Origin: an uncultured Odoribacter sp.
Lineage (GTDB): Bacteria > Bacteroidota > Bacteroidia > Bacteroidales > Marinifilaceae
Assembly (NCBI GenBank): GCA_910589025.1
Contig: CAJURM010000007.1
Span: 62,001 to 126,000 of the forward strand
Length of the DNA stretch: 64,000 nucleotides
Direction: 5' to 3'
Position 1 is the first letter of the stretch, and each line of letters opens with the position of its first letter. The translations under genes were made by a program, and so were the position numbers. Shown one piece after another: positions 9,556-19,384 of the stretch. The notes beneath the pieces were generated by a model. The model did not search any database. It had not been told where the DNA came from and was given only the letters and a program-made list of their open reading frames with translations.

Positions 9556-11049
9556 ATGGTCAGATATCTCTTGCTTTGCTGCCTCTGGTGCTATGGATTT
9601 TCCCCCTCACTCCATGCACAGGCCAACTCCGGCCAAATTACCCAGAAACTGCACATCACGGATACCCGTTCTAATCCGATCTTTGGAGTATACGTCATTC
9701 ATAAGTCCCAAAGCTGGCTGATTACCACCACCGACATCGACGGAGAATGTGAATTCCGGACAGACTGGTTCTCCCCGGAAGACACCATCCAATTCCAAGG
9801 CATGGGATACAAAGTGATAACATACACCATTGCCGAATTAAAACACCTCCGGAAAATCCAACTGGAAGACCTCAACTTCTTACTGGACGAAACAATCGTA
9901 ACAAGCATTTCCATGGAAGAGCTGCTCAACAAAGCCATGAACCAGATGAGCAAACCCATTCGCAACCAAGTGCCTTTATGCCGCTTTTATGGCCGGAGCC
10001 AATATGAAAAAATTACGGAATACCGTAACCTGGCTCTGGAAAGCAGACGGGAATTCGGCTACTATTTCACCTCCGGCAATGTCCGATGTAAAAACGTCTG
10101 GGACAAAGCGTTCCGTTCATACTTCGTTCCGACACATTCCGCCCGCAGTTTCAATCTCACCAACGACGGAAGTGACACCCTGTCCCCTTTATATATCACA
10201 ACCGCAGAAACCCGGTTCGACGCCGGTACACGCAAGATTTTCACCCTGATGCGCACCATACAACTCTATGCACCCCTTTTCAACTCTCTCCGCTTTTACG
10301 AAATTCATCCCAGGGAATCTGACAGCCTGGATTACGTCTTCAACTTCCAAACCAAACCCTCCCATTATCCAGACGACATCAGAATCTCATGCAAAGGAAC
10401 TTTTACTCTCGACTACCAAACCTACAGGCTTAAAAGCATGACATTCGATTATATCGATTACCAGCTTTTCCGACAGGTCATTCTAACAGACCGCCGCAAA
10501 ACAGCTTCGCCTTTTTCCACTCAAGCTACACTGACATTCGGCTATACTCCCGAAGGACAAATTTATATCCGGAGCTGCAAGCAGGAAACACGATGGAAAC
10601 ACGACCTGGGTAAAGATTTTATCCTGATTGAACAACCCTCCCGCATGCATCCGGCTTCTGGGAAACTAATTGAAAAAGAAGCTTTCTACTGTTATGAATA
10701 CCTGCCTGTAAAAGAAAGCCTGCAAACACAAAGCGTTCTGACCAAAATACACGTTATCCAACGCAACCCCACAGGCAAGTATGAACCGGAGATATTCCGC
10801 ACACTTCCTATCCTGCTGGACAATACAAAAGCGACAGCCGACTTAAACCGATTCAAGGAAATCGAACAACAATTCCAAGAAAACAGCGAAAAAACCTACT
10901 ATCCGGACAACTACATCAACGGCTTCAACGGCTTTTCCGGACGGGGACGTGCCGACAAAGGCTACCAGCTCAACCTACAGACTGTACGCCGACAACTGTT
11001 TGAACAATTTCCCATTCCAGAAACACCAGGAACAGCAAAACCGGATTAA
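9556..11049 (+). CDS. Exported carboxypeptidase-regulatory-like domain protein
   Basis: A 497-residue protein with a signal peptide (residues 1-22, ending SLHAQ). A CarboxypepD_reg-like beta-sandwich follows at about residues 30-100, with the usual pattern of a modified starting strand, a VYV segment and a GYK strand. The rest resembles the DUF5686-like outer-envelope proteins of Bacteroidota, but I do not recognise a precise family. It is probably periplasmic or at the outer membrane. ATG 9556 was chosen because it gives a clean signal peptide and avoids overlap with the divergent manC gene. Its TAA stop shares a TTAA with the stop of the convergent acyltransferase gene, a 4-nt tail-to-tail overlap. 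The function is unknown. Confidence 0.7.
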   Translation: MVRYLLLCCLWCYGFSPSLHAQANSGQITQKLHITDTRSNPIFGVYVIHKSQSWLITTTDIDGECEFRTDWFSPEDTIQFQGMGYKVITYTIAELKHLRKIQLEDLNFLLDETIVTSISMEELLNKAMNQMSKPIRNQVPLCRFYGRSQYEKITEYRNLALESRREFGYYFTSGNVRCKNVWDKAFRSYFVPTHSARSFNLTNDGSDTLSPLYITTAETRFDAGTRKIFTLMRTIQLYAPLFNSLRFYEIHPRESDSLDYVFNFQTKPSHYPDDIRISCKGTFTLDYQTYRLKSMTFDYIDYQLFRQVILTDRRKTASPFSTQATLTFGYTPEGQIYIRSCKQETRWKHDLGKDFILIEQPSRMHPASGKLIEKEAFYCYEYLPVKESLQTQSVLTKIHVIQRNPTGKYEPEIFRTLPILLDNTKATADLNRFKEIEQQFQENSEKTYYPDNYINGFNGFSGRGRADKGYQLNLQTVRRQLFEQFPIPETPGTAKPD

Positions 11050-12197
11050 GACTTCCGGTTGTCAACTAAAAACCGTCGGCTCAACCATTTTCTAACCGGC
11101 TCATCATACAGCTTCAGGCAAAGATACGCCAGCAGAACATTTCCGAAAAACAATAGCCAAGCTACCGGCCACGTCTCAGCAAAAGTGAGCTTCTCCCGCC
11201 ACAACCAGGCATAAAACAGATACATGAAAGGATAATGAATAATATACATGGGATAGGATATATCCCCTAAGAACTTACAGACTCCGTAACTTATTCTGTC
11301 CGTCGTTTTCCCGGAAGCTCCCAACCAAACCAATAGCGGGAAAATAACAACAACACACACAGCATCATAAATACCATTCATCCATAAAGCCTCTCCTCCA
11401 CCGACATGCGGCACGGAAAGCAAAACGGCTATCGCCAGGCTACATATTCCAAAAGCGCCACGAATAGGAAGCGGTTTGAAAACGCGCGACATCAGTAGTC
11501 CAACGGAGAAAGAAAACAACAGGCGCAGAAAACCGCCCAACAGATTATAATCTGCTAAAGTCCATCCCACCCCCAAATGCCCGTAACCGGAAAAATTGAA
11601 TACCGCAAACAAAGCCAGCCCCACACCTGCCAATACAACAAGCAACGCCAACGCCTTAGTAGACAAACGGCGAAGCAACAAGGCATACAATACATTACCG
11701 ATGTATTCAAAAAAAAGCGACCAGGCAGGACCATTCAAAGGAAACATCTCCCCGTTACCCCGCACCTCCGGTGCCGCCCCCGGTAAAACGGGTATCATAA
11801 AAAAATTCAAAAAGATAGCAAGCAGGACCGAAGAAACCGCCACCTGCATACCGTCCCACTGCTCGCATCCTTGTATGCAAAACGTCACGGCCCCTAAAAC
11901 AGCTCCCATAACCACCATCGGATGCAAACGAATCAAGCGGCGTTTAAAGAACCCTTTCACATGCATGGTACTCTTCCAGCGATCATCATAAGCATACCCG
12001 ATAACAAAGCCCGAAAGGATAAAAAAGAAATCGACAGCCAAATACCCGTGGTTTAACCACTGGTCTACCGGACTCGTAGCAAAGCCTTCAAACACATGGT
12101 ACCATATCACCAAAAGAGCCGCTACCCCTCTCAAACCGTCCAACAGTTCGTAATGAGGTTTCGTGTCTGCAAACGCAGAAGATGAAATATTTTGCAT
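11046..12197 (-). CDS. Acyltransferase 3 family membrane protein
   Basis: A 383-residue integral membrane protein with about ten hydrophobic helices. It matches the acyltransferase-3 (OafA/YrhL-type) family: the early LDGLRGVAALLVIWYHVFEG motif with the catalytic His, then AVDFFFILSGFVIGYAYDDRW with the family's characteristic FF-LSGF motif. Members transfer acetyl or other acyl groups to O-antigen, peptidoglycan or other glycans across the membrane. The acceptor here is unknown, because no glycan cluster surrounds it. It is a single gene on the minus strand, tail to tail with the exported protein at 9556 (overlapping stops). Confidence 0.9.
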   Translation of the reverse strand: MQNISSSAFADTKPHYELLDGLRGVAALLVIWYHVFEGFATSPVDQWLNHGYLAVDFFFILSGFVIGYAYDDRWKSTMHVKGFFKRRLIRLHPMVVMGAVLGAVTFCIQGCEQWDGMQVAVSSVLLAIFLNFFMIPVLPGAAPEVRGNGEMFPLNGPAWSLFFEYIGNVLYALLLRRLSTKALALLVVLAGVGLALFAVFNFSGYGHLGVGWTLADYNLLGGFLRLLFSFSVGLLMSRVFKPLPIRGAFGICSLAIAVLLSVPHVGGGEALWMNGIYDAVCVVVIFPLLVWLGASGKTTDRISYGVCKFLGDISYPMYIIHYPFMYLFYAWLWREKLTFAETWPVAWLLFFGNVLLAYLCLKLYDEPVRKWLSRRFLVDNRKS

Positions 12198-12294
12198 AAG
12201 ACATTCAGATTATTATTCACCAATAGTGCAGTAAAATTACAGAACCTAAAGACGCTAAAAATTGTCCTACATCAAAATTTTCATCCTCCGGACA

Positions 12295-12867
12295 CTATTT
12301 CTGAGCCCTAAGCCGGCTTAAAGTGGAAAGCGTTATTCCCAGATAAGAAGCGATATAGCCCAACTGCACCCGCTGACACACCAGAGGAAACTGCTGTTTA
12401 AATGCTTCATACCTCTCTTTTGCCGCCAGAGTAAGACGCTCTTTGTGAGAACGATGTAAACGCCTGTACTCATTCTGATGAATAATCCGTCCCCAATTAG
12501 CCAACTCGATATTCGTCTGAAAAAGCTGTAACAAATCGGTCAATGCTATCTTATAAGCGACCACCTCTTCAAGCGTCTCCACAAATTCCTCACTCACCCG
12601 ATCATAATACAGCTCATCCATACTAAAAACAATCCCTCCCTCACACGAAAAAGACGTCGTTATCTCCTCCCCGTTCACTAACCAGAAAGAACGGGTCATT
12701 CCCTTCTCTATAAAATAAGCCGACTTACAATATTTATCCGCTTCTATCAAACAATATTTCTTCGGGAAACAGCACAGTTCCACCTTTTTTCTCAGCATCC
12801 GTACCGTATCCTCCGACAACGGATACAAAGCATTTATATTTTTTATAACCGTTTCCATAAAGCACAT
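12295..12867 (-). CDS. Crp/Fnr family transcriptional regulator
   Basis: A 190-residue regulator. Residues 5-120 form a cyclic-nucleotide-binding-like beta barrel (motifs YCLIEADKYCKSAYFIEKG and then ITTSFSCEGG). The C-terminal 70 residues form a Crp-type winged helix with VQLGYIASYLGITLSTLSRLR as the recognition unit. It does not show the iron-sulfur Cys cluster of Fnr. The effector is unknown. The gene starts 16 nt after the ribonuclease Z stop, so it probably belongs to the rpsA-rnz transcript. ATG 12858 (three codons in) is an equally good start. Family membership is clear; the target genes are not. Confidence 0.88.
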   Translation of the reverse strand: MCFMETVIKNINALYPLSEDTVRMLRKKVELCCFPKKYCLIEADKYCKSAYFIEKGMTRSFWLVNGEEITTSFSCEGGIVFSMDELYYDRVSEEFVETLEEVVAYKIALTDLLQLFQTNIELANWGRIIHQNEYRRLHRSHKERLTLAAKERYEAFKQQFPLVCQRVQLGYIASYLGITLSTLSRLRAQK

Positions 12868-12883
12868 CTGTTCTTACCCCCGG

Positions 12884-13822
12884 TCATATGCCCAACCGCT
12901 TTTGTACGGGTATATCGTATACATCGCCATCTGTACACACATAGGTTTCGGGAAAAATAGCACGAGCTTCCGGCAACAAACAGGAAGGATCCGAATAACG
13001 GGCTGAAAAATGCCCCAACAACAATTTACCGGCACCGGCTAAAACCGCCATTCGGGCAGCCTGCTCCGACGTACTGTGATAATTCTCTTTCGCCACGGCC
13101 TCCAATTCCCGTCCATAAGTAGCTTCATGATACAGCAAATCCACCCCTCTCACATATTCAGCAAAACGCTCCCGAAAAAGAGTATCGGTCATATAGGCGT
13201 AAGAACGTGCCGGAGGAGGCGCCACAGTAAGCATTCGATTCGGAACAACTTTCCCTTCGGGAGTCACAAAATCTGCCCCAGCTTTCAAATGTTGCATAAA
13301 AGCGACAGGCACCTGCCATGCAGCCGCCATATCTTTCCGTATGGTCCTGCTCCGCTCCTTCTCCCGAAACAAAAAACCACACACCGGTGCATCATACCGA
13401 TGCAACAAAGGAAAGGAAGTAACGGTCAAAACCTTGTCATCAAGAATAACTTCCGGATTACGCGACAGCGGATGAAAGCACAACGGATAGCCCAACCGCG
13501 TATTCATAATCTTCAACTGACTCTCTATAAGCTCTTGCAGACGCAGGTCAGCATAGAGATGCATCTCCCCCCTTCTGCCCTGCATCGAAAGACTTGACAA
13601 AAAGCCCATAAGACCAAAATAATGGTCTCCGTGAAGATGAGAAATAAAAATATGATTAATCCGATTATAAGGAATCCGGAAACGACGCAACTGATGCTGC
13701 GTAGCTTCAGCACAATCTATAAGAAAGTACCGCTCAAGTACATGGAGTACCTGAGCGGCAGAGTTTCTTTGTAAGGTGGGGACGGCAGAACCCGCCCCCA
13801 ATATGGTCAGTTCAAACTTCAC
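12884..13822 (-). CDS. rnz: Ribonuclease Z
   Basis: A 312-residue metallo-beta-lactamase-fold endonuclease that removes the 3' trailer of tRNA precursors. The zinc motif HLHGDH is at 62-67, preceded by the family start ILGAGSAVPT (about 8-17), and a late LLLGHFSARY segment carries a further His ligand. The length matches the short-form ElaC enzymes. It lies 29 nt downstream of rpsA on the same strand and 16 nt upstream of the Crp-type regulator, so it is probably translated from the rpsA message. Confidence 0.95.
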   Translation of the reverse strand: MKFELTILGAGSAVPTLQRNSAAQVLHVLERYFLIDCAEATQHQLRRFRIPYNRINHIFISHLHGDHYFGLMGFLSSLSMQGRRGEMHLYADLRLQELIESQLKIMNTRLGYPLCFHPLSRNPEVILDDKVLTVTSFPLLHRYDAPVCGFLFREKERSRTIRKDMAAAWQVPVAFMQHLKAGADFVTPEGKVVPNRMLTVAPPPARSYAYMTDTLFRERFAEYVRGVDLLYHEATYGRELEAVAKENYHSTSEQAARMAVLAGAGKLLLGHFSARYSDPSCLLPEARAIFPETYVCTDGDVYDIPVQKRLGI

Positions 13823-13851
13823 TGTAACCTCTTACTTCCAATCGTCACCGA

Positions 13852-15741
13852 TTAATCTTCCTTGGCTTCGCTTTCCTCAGCTTTCGCTTCCTCTTTCTTA
13901 GCCTTCGGAGCTTTTTCAGCCTTCGTTGCAGACATCTGTTCTTTCAGAGCAGCTAACTCGGTAATATCTCCCAACGTTGTTTTTTCCAACTTCTCTTTTA
14001 CCTGTTTAACAGCTTTCTTGGTAGACTTCTCTTCCGCACTCTTCTTTGCTTTTTCATCAGACTTCTGTTCGTCTTCGAAAATGCGTGAATGAGAAAGGAT
14101 GATCCGTTTAGCAGCTTTGTTGAATTCAATTACCTTGAATGAAAGTTTTTCATCCACCTTAGCCTGTGAACCGTCTTCTTTCACCAGATGACGAGGAGTT
14201 GCGAAACCTTCCACACCATAAGGCAAAGCAATCACAGCACCCTTGTCAAAAATCTCGGTAATCGTACCTTCGTGTACAGAATCTACCGTAAAGATAGTCT
14301 CAAACACATCCCAGGGATTTTCTTCCAACTGCTTGTGTCCCAGACTCAGACGACGGTTTTCCTTATCAATTTCCAATACAACCACTTCGATTTCAGCACC
14401 AATCTGAGTAAATTCAGCCGGGTGTTTTACTTTCTTCGTCCAGGACAGATCAGAAATGTGAATCAATCCGTCTACCCCTTCTTCAATCTCTACAAATACA
14501 CCGAAGTTGGTGAAATTACGTACGGTAGCTTTGTGCTTGCTGCCCACGCCATATTTCTCTTCAATATTCTGCCAGGGGTCAGACTTCAATTGTTTGATAC
14601 CCAAAGACATCTTTCTTTCGTCACGATCCAGCGTCAAAATAACAGCCTCCACTTCGTCTCCCACTTTCATGAAATCCTGTGCAGAACGCAAGTGCTGTGA
14701 CCACGACATTTCAGACACGTGAATCAAGCCTTCTACGCCCGGAGCAATTTCAACAAATGCACCGTAATCAGCCATCACCACAACCTTACCCGTCACTTTA
14801 TCACCCACTTTCAGGTCTGCATTCAATGCATCCCACGGATGAGGAGTCAACTGTTTCAAACCTAAAGCGATACGTTTCTTCTCATCGTCGAAATCCAGAA
14901 TAACCACATTCAACTTCTGGTCTAACTGAACGATTTCATTCGGATGATTTACGCGACCCCAGGAAAGATCCGTAATGTGAATCAAACCGTCTACACCACC
15001 CAAGTCAATAAATACTCCGTAAGAAGTGATATTCTTAACGGTTCCTTCCAATACCTGACCTTTTTCCAGTTTGGAGATAATGTCTTTCTTCTGCTGTTCA
15101 AGTTCAGCTTCGATAAGAGCTTTGTGAGATACCACCACATTTTTGAATTCCTGATTAATCTTAACCACTTTGAATTCCATGGTTTTACCTACATAAATAT
15201 CGTAGTCACGAATCGGTTTCACATCAATCTGGGAACCCGGCAAGAATGCTTCAATACCGAATACATCCACAATCATACCACCCTTCGTGCGGCATTTTAC
15301 AAAACCTTTGATAATTTCATCTTTCTCCAATGCCTCGTTTACTCGATCCCAGCTGCGCAATGCACGGGCCTGTTTGTGAGAAAGGGTCAACTGACCTTTT
15401 TTGTCTTCCTGTGTTTCCACATACACTTCCACTTTATCACCTACCTTCAACTCCGGATTGTAACGGAATTCGTTCAAAGAGATGATACCGTCTGATTTAT
15501 AACCGATATTCACCACCACTTCTCTCTTGTTCATGGAGATAACGGTTCCTTCCACCACTTCTTTTTCAACCACTTTGGACAACGTATCAGCATACTTCTG
15601 TGCCAAAGCATCTTTTTCTGATGCAGGGGTTACATCATCGTTAGCATAAGCTTCCCAATCAAAATTTTCGTCAGCCTCAGCACTGGTCGTCTGAGCAGCT
15701 TTAGCAGCTACGGCCTGCAAGTCCTTTTGTTCTTCTGTCAT
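13852..15741 (-). CDS. rpsA: 30S ribosomal protein S1
   Basis: A 629-residue RNA-binding ribosomal protein with six consecutive S1/OB-fold repeats between about residues 50 and 560; the repeats are marked by G-x-V and DGLIHISDLSW-type segments. S1 binds mRNA upstream of the start codon and is essential for initiation on mRNAs without strong Shine-Dalgarno sequences, which fits the weak ribosome-binding sites across this window. The C-terminal 70 residues are a low-complexity Lys/Glu/Ala tail, as is usual in Bacteroidota. A TACCTTTG promoter lies 55 nt upstream. It leads a likely rpsA-rnz-regulator operon. Confidence 0.97.
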   Translation of the reverse strand: MTEEQKDLQAVAAKAAQTTSAEADENFDWEAYANDDVTPASEKDALAQKYADTLSKVVEKEVVEGTVISMNKREVVVNIGYKSDGIISLNEFRYNPELKVGDKVEVYVETQEDKKGQLTLSHKQARALRSWDRVNEALEKDEIIKGFVKCRTKGGMIVDVFGIEAFLPGSQIDVKPIRDYDIYVGKTMEFKVVKINQEFKNVVVSHKALIEAELEQQKKDIISKLEKGQVLEGTVKNITSYGVFIDLGGVDGLIHITDLSWGRVNHPNEIVQLDQKLNVVILDFDDEKKRIALGLKQLTPHPWDALNADLKVGDKVTGKVVVMADYGAFVEIAPGVEGLIHVSEMSWSQHLRSAQDFMKVGDEVEAVILTLDRDERKMSLGIKQLKSDPWQNIEEKYGVGSKHKATVRNFTNFGVFVEIEEGVDGLIHISDLSWTKKVKHPAEFTQIGAEIEVVVLEIDKENRRLSLGHKQLEENPWDVFETIFTVDSVHEGTITEIFDKGAVIALPYGVEGFATPRHLVKEDGSQAKVDEKLSFKVIEFNKAAKRIILSHSRIFEDEQKSDEKAKKSAEEKSTKKAVKQVKEKLEKTTLGDITELAALKEQMSATKAEKAPKAKKEEAKAEESEAKED

Positions 15742-15796
15742 AATAATTTTAATCGTTTCTTATCTAATAAGTTAGACATTATATTAAACTCGGGCG

Positions 15797-15804
15797 CAAA
15801 GGTA
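15797..15804 (-). promoter_or_regulatory. -7 promoter element of rpsA
   Basis: TACCTTTG on the minus strand matches TAnnTTTG and would give a leader of about 50 nt. It lies immediately downstream of the pdxA terminator. Confidence 0.6.
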
Positions 15805-15816
15805 CAATAAAAAGTG

Positions 15817-15858
15817 AAAAGTGGAAAGCAAATCCCAAAATATTTGCATTCCACTTTT
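15817..15858 (-). terminator. Intrinsic terminator of pdxA
   Basis: An inverted repeat of about 18 bp with one mismatch (15817-15833 with 15842-15858) is followed on the minus strand by a T-rich tract. It separates pdxA from the rpsA promoter. Confidence 0.7.
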
Positions 15859-15900
15859 TCCCTTTTCTCTCCCGGCAGAAAACCACCGGCAGAAATCTCT

Positions 15901-17007
15901 TTATTTGTCTTCCTCTTCTCCCTTCACTCCTGCAATCTGTTCCACATTCATATCGCTTTCATTCGCATTGCCTGCCACATCGTAATGAGGCAGCGGATTG
16001 CGTCCCAAAGCCACATTCTGCATACGGGTATTAAATACGTCAATTGCCAGATAAACAGCTTTTCTCAATCCCTGTTCATTTGCCACACCCTGCCCCGCAA
16101 TATCGTAAGCCATACCACTGACAGTAGAAGTATATACTATCGGCAATCCAGCCACCAAAACAGCTCCCTCCACACCCTCTATGGCTTTAAAAGGAATCAT
16201 TCCCTGATCATGATACAAAGCCAGAATGGCATCAAACTTTTCATACTCCATACCGCTGAACAAGCTATCGGCTGCATAAGGGCCGAGAGCCATGATCCCG
16301 TTTTCGCGGGCCTTTTCTATGGCAGGAATCAGACAAGTTTTTTCTTCTTCTCCGAAAGTGCAGTTCTCACCGGCATGCGGATTCAAACCTAACACTGCAA
16401 TGCGGGGCTTCCGAATCGTAAAATCCCGTTTCAGGCAATAATCAAGCGTTTTTAATTTGTTGAAAACATGCGCTGCCGTCAGATTTTCCGCAATCTCCCG
16501 GAAAGGCATATGAGTGGTAACAAAACCCATCTTCATTTTTTCACCGACCAGCAAAGGCATACCGAATTTTGAATCATACCTCCTGTTCAAAAACTCAACA
16601 CATCCGTTCGCATTTTCCAGTTTAAACGAATTAATTCCCTGGGGAGCAGCAACAACCACATCCAACATCCTCTGATCCAAATCGTCCAGTGCCTTCTTCA
16701 ATACCGACATCGCCGCTCCGTCGGATTCCGGTGTTTCTTTACCGGCTTCCACCTTCACCGCATCATCCACACAATTGATTACATTACACCGCTTTGAATT
16801 GGCATCCTGAGCACTCTGTATACTGTTTAAATTGAAATTCTCCACACTCAGATTCTTACGATAATAGGCAGCAACCTTGGGCGAACCATAAAACACCGGC
16901 GTACAAACCTCACAAATCCGGTTTTCTGCCATCATCTTTATGACCAGTTCATAGGCCACTCCGTTTATATCCCCGTGGGTGATTCCGACTTTCAATCTAT
17001 TTTCCAT
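15901..17007 (-). CDS. pdxA: 4-hydroxythreonine-4-phosphate dehydrogenase
   Basis: A 368-residue enzyme of pyridoxal 5'-phosphate biosynthesis (the DXP-dependent route). It oxidises 4-phosphohydroxy-L-threonine with NAD. Recognisable segments are the N-terminal GITHGDINGVAYE, LNPHAGENCTFGEEE in the middle and LYHDQGMIPFK, whose Asp/His residues belong to the metal site. The usual GDPAGIGPE start motif is replaced by GDINGVAYE, a variant I associate with Bacteroidota. It is a single gene between the pnp terminator and its own terminator. PdxA is the best call, although the PdxA2 side branch of the family has related sugar-acid dehydrogenases. Confidence 0.93.
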   Translation of the reverse strand: MENRLKVGITHGDINGVAYELVIKMMAENRICEVCTPVFYGSPKVAAYYRKNLSVENFNLNSIQSAQDANSKRCNVINCVDDAVKVEAGKETPESDGAAMSVLKKALDDLDQRMLDVVVAAPQGINSFKLENANGCVEFLNRRYDSKFGMPLLVGEKMKMGFVTTHMPFREIAENLTAAHVFNKLKTLDYCLKRDFTIRKPRIAVLGLNPHAGENCTFGEEEKTCLIPAIEKARENGIMALGPYAADSLFSGMEYEKFDAILALYHDQGMIPFKAIEGVEGAVLVAGLPIVYTSTVSGMAYDIAGQGVANEQGLRKAVYLAIDVFNTRMQNVALGRNPLPHYDVAGNANESDMNVEQIAGVKGEEEDK

Positions 17008-17053
17008 TTTGTTAACTATTTTTCGTCACACAAAGATAAGACATTATGGACAT

Positions 17054-17080
17054 AAAAAAAGAGGCCGGAGCCTCTTTTTT
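17054..17080 (-). terminator. Intrinsic terminator of pnp
   Basis: A palindromic hairpin (GAGGC stem 17061-17065 with 17070-17074, loop CGGA) is flanked by an A-run and a T-run, giving a stem extended by A-T pairs. It lies 20 nt beyond the pnp stop and can act in both directions. Confidence 0.8.
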
Positions 17081-17100
17081 CCATTTATTGCTATTTTGTA

Positions 17101-19236
17101 TTATTGCTGTTTCTCCGGATCTTTCCGTTCAGGTCTTGGCAACAAAGCTTTCCGAGAAAGACGCAGCTTACCGGTCTTCTTGTCGATTTCCAGCAACTTC
17201 ACCTGAATCTTATCCCCTTCTTTCAGTACATCTTCCACCTTCTCAATCCGTTTGTAGTCAATTTCCGAAATATGCAACAATCCGTCCTTACCAGGCAGAA
17301 TCTCAATGAAAGCGCCGAAAGGCATAATGGACTTCACAACTCCGTCATACACCTCCCCTTCTTCAGGTTTGGAAGCAATAGCCTTGATACGGCTGATCGC
17401 AATATGAATAGACTCGGCATTGGTAGCGGAAATATTTACAATACCCTTATTGTCTACCTCCTCAATCGTCACCGTTGCTCCGGATTTCTCCTGAATATCC
17501 TGGATAATCTTACCACCGGGGCCAATGATAGCACCAATCTGGTCTTTATCGACAATCAACGTCTCAATACGCGGAGCATGCGGCTTCAACTCCGGACGAG
17601 GTGCAGGCAACGTCTGTAAAATAATATTCATGATATGCATACGGCCACGTCTTGCCTGCTCCAATGCTTTTTCAAGAATCTCATAAGGCAGTCCGTCCAC
17701 CTTGATATCCATCTGTGTAGCGGTAATACCATCTACCGTTCCGGTCACCTTGAAGTCCATGTCTCCCAAGTGATCCTCATCTCCTAAAATATCAGACAAC
17801 ACAGCATATTTTGCACATCCTTTATCAGTAATCAATCCCATAGCAATACCGGTCACCGGTTTTCTAATGGGCACCCCGGCATCCATCAAAGCCAACGTTC
17901 CGGCACATACTGTTGCCATAGAAGACGAACCGTTAGATTCGAGAATATCGGAAACCACACGTACCGTATAAGGATAATCAGCAGGAATCATTCTCTTCAA
18001 TGCACGGTGTGCCAGATTTCCATGACCGATTTCACGACGTCCCACCCCTCTGGTAGCTTTCGCTTCACCGGTAGAGAACGGCGGAAAATTATAATGCAAT
18101 AAAAAACGCTCTCTTCCTTGCTCCGTAGCTTCATCCACAATCTTCTCATCCAGCTTCGTACCCAAAGTCACGGTTGAAAGCGACTGCGTCTCCCCCCGGG
18201 TAAACACTGATGAACCGTGAGGACCGGGCAGGTAACCGACTTCACACCAGATCGGACGAATCTGCTCAGTATTACGTCCATCCAGACGCACACCTTCATC
18301 CAGAATCATCCTTCTCATGGCCTCTTTTTCTACATCGTGATAATAGCGGCCCACCATCGCTTTTTTAGCCTCCCTCTCCTCTTCCGGAATAGTTTCCAGG
18401 TATTCTTCCTCCACTTTATGCAACAACTCACTTCTCAGATGCTTATCGGCATTACACTGACGAGCCACATCGTAAGCCTTCTGGTAACACTTGTCCCATA
18501 CATCTTTACGCAATTCCTCATCATTCACTTCATGGCAATAGGTACGTTTCGCCTTTCCGACAGCCTTTGCCAGCTCTTCCTGTACCAGACACTGTTCTTT
18601 GATGGCAGCATGGGCACACTTGATAGCATCAAGCATTTCCTGCTCAGAAACTTCATCCATTTCACCTTCCACCATCATGATATTTTCATAGGTAGCTCCG
18701 ACCATAATATCCAAATCAGCTTCCTTCAACTGGGAACAAGTCGGATTTATAACAAATTCACCGTTAACACGAGCCACCCTCACTTCAGAAATCGGACCAT
18801 GAAAAGGAATATCACTCACGGCAATGGCAGCAGAAGCAGCCAGTCCAGCTAACGAATCCGGCATAGATTCCTCGTCACCGGAATACAATGTCACCTGCAC
18901 AAAAGTCTCTGCATGATAATCATCCGGAAACAAAGGCCGCAGGGCCCGGTCAATCAAACGGGACACCAGGATTTCATAATCGGAAGCCTTTCCTTCTCTC
19001 TTGGTAAATCCGCCGGGGAAACGTCCCACGGAAGCAAATTTCTCTTTGTAATCCACTGACAAAGGCATAAAATCCACATCCGGACCTGCCTCCTGAGCAG
19101 AGACAACGGTTGCCAGCAACATGGTATTACCCATTTTCAACATAACAGCTCCGTCAGCCTGTTTGGCCAACTTTCCTGTTTCAAGCGTAATCACCCGCCC
19201 GTCAGGCAGAGTAATGTTCTTTTCGATAACATTCAT
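17101..19236 (-). CDS. pnp: Polynucleotide phosphorylase
   Basis: A 711-residue 3'-5' exoribonuclease that degrades RNA phosphorolytically. The domains in order are RNase PH 1 (about 10-145), a helical linker, RNase PH 2 (about 310-545, with RREIGHGNLAHRAL), a KH domain (about 555-615, with the IIGPGG loop) and an S1 domain (about 620-690). The length and order are typical. It follows rpsO on the same strand, the arrangement widely conserved in bacteria, but here a strong terminator sits between the two genes (19341-19372), so pnp expression probably depends on read-through or on a promoter I did not detect. Confidence 0.97.
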   Translation of the reverse strand: MNVIEKNITLPDGRVITLETGKLAKQADGAVMLKMGNTMLLATVVSAQEAGPDVDFMPLSVDYKEKFASVGRFPGGFTKREGKASDYEILVSRLIDRALRPLFPDDYHAETFVQVTLYSGDEESMPDSLAGLAASAAIAVSDIPFHGPISEVRVARVNGEFVINPTCSQLKEADLDIMVGATYENIMMVEGEMDEVSEQEMLDAIKCAHAAIKEQCLVQEELAKAVGKAKRTYCHEVNDEELRKDVWDKCYQKAYDVARQCNADKHLRSELLHKVEEEYLETIPEEEREAKKAMVGRYYHDVEKEAMRRMILDEGVRLDGRNTEQIRPIWCEVGYLPGPHGSSVFTRGETQSLSTVTLGTKLDEKIVDEATEQGRERFLLHYNFPPFSTGEAKATRGVGRREIGHGNLAHRALKRMIPADYPYTVRVVSDILESNGSSSMATVCAGTLALMDAGVPIRKPVTGIAMGLITDKGCAKYAVLSDILGDEDHLGDMDFKVTGTVDGITATQMDIKVDGLPYEILEKALEQARRGRMHIMNIILQTLPAPRPELKPHAPRIETLIVDKDQIGAIIGPGGKIIQDIQEKSGATVTIEEVDNKGIVNISATNAESIHIAISRIKAIASKPEEGEVYDGVVKSIMPFGAFIEILPGKDGLLHISEIDYKRIEKVEDVLKEGDKIQVKLLEIDKKTGKLRLSRKALLPRPERKDPEKQQ

Positions 19237-19340
19237 AATTTTACTGTTAAAATAAATTCATTTTAACGGAATTCTTTCTTTGACAGACAGTCCGGCAATG
19301 ACCGTACTGCTTTATTGGAGGTGTGGAGGGGAGATAATAA

Positions 19341-19372
19341 TAAAAACCAGCCCGGAGAACTCCGGGCCGGTT
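19341..19372 (-). terminator. Intrinsic terminator of rpsO
   Basis: A 12-bp stem (19345-19356 with 19361-19372, loop 57-60) pairs fully in the minus-strand RNA when one G-U pair is allowed. A T-run follows it. It lies between rpsO and pnp. Confidence 0.85.
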
Positions 19373-19384
19373 GGTAACGTATGA

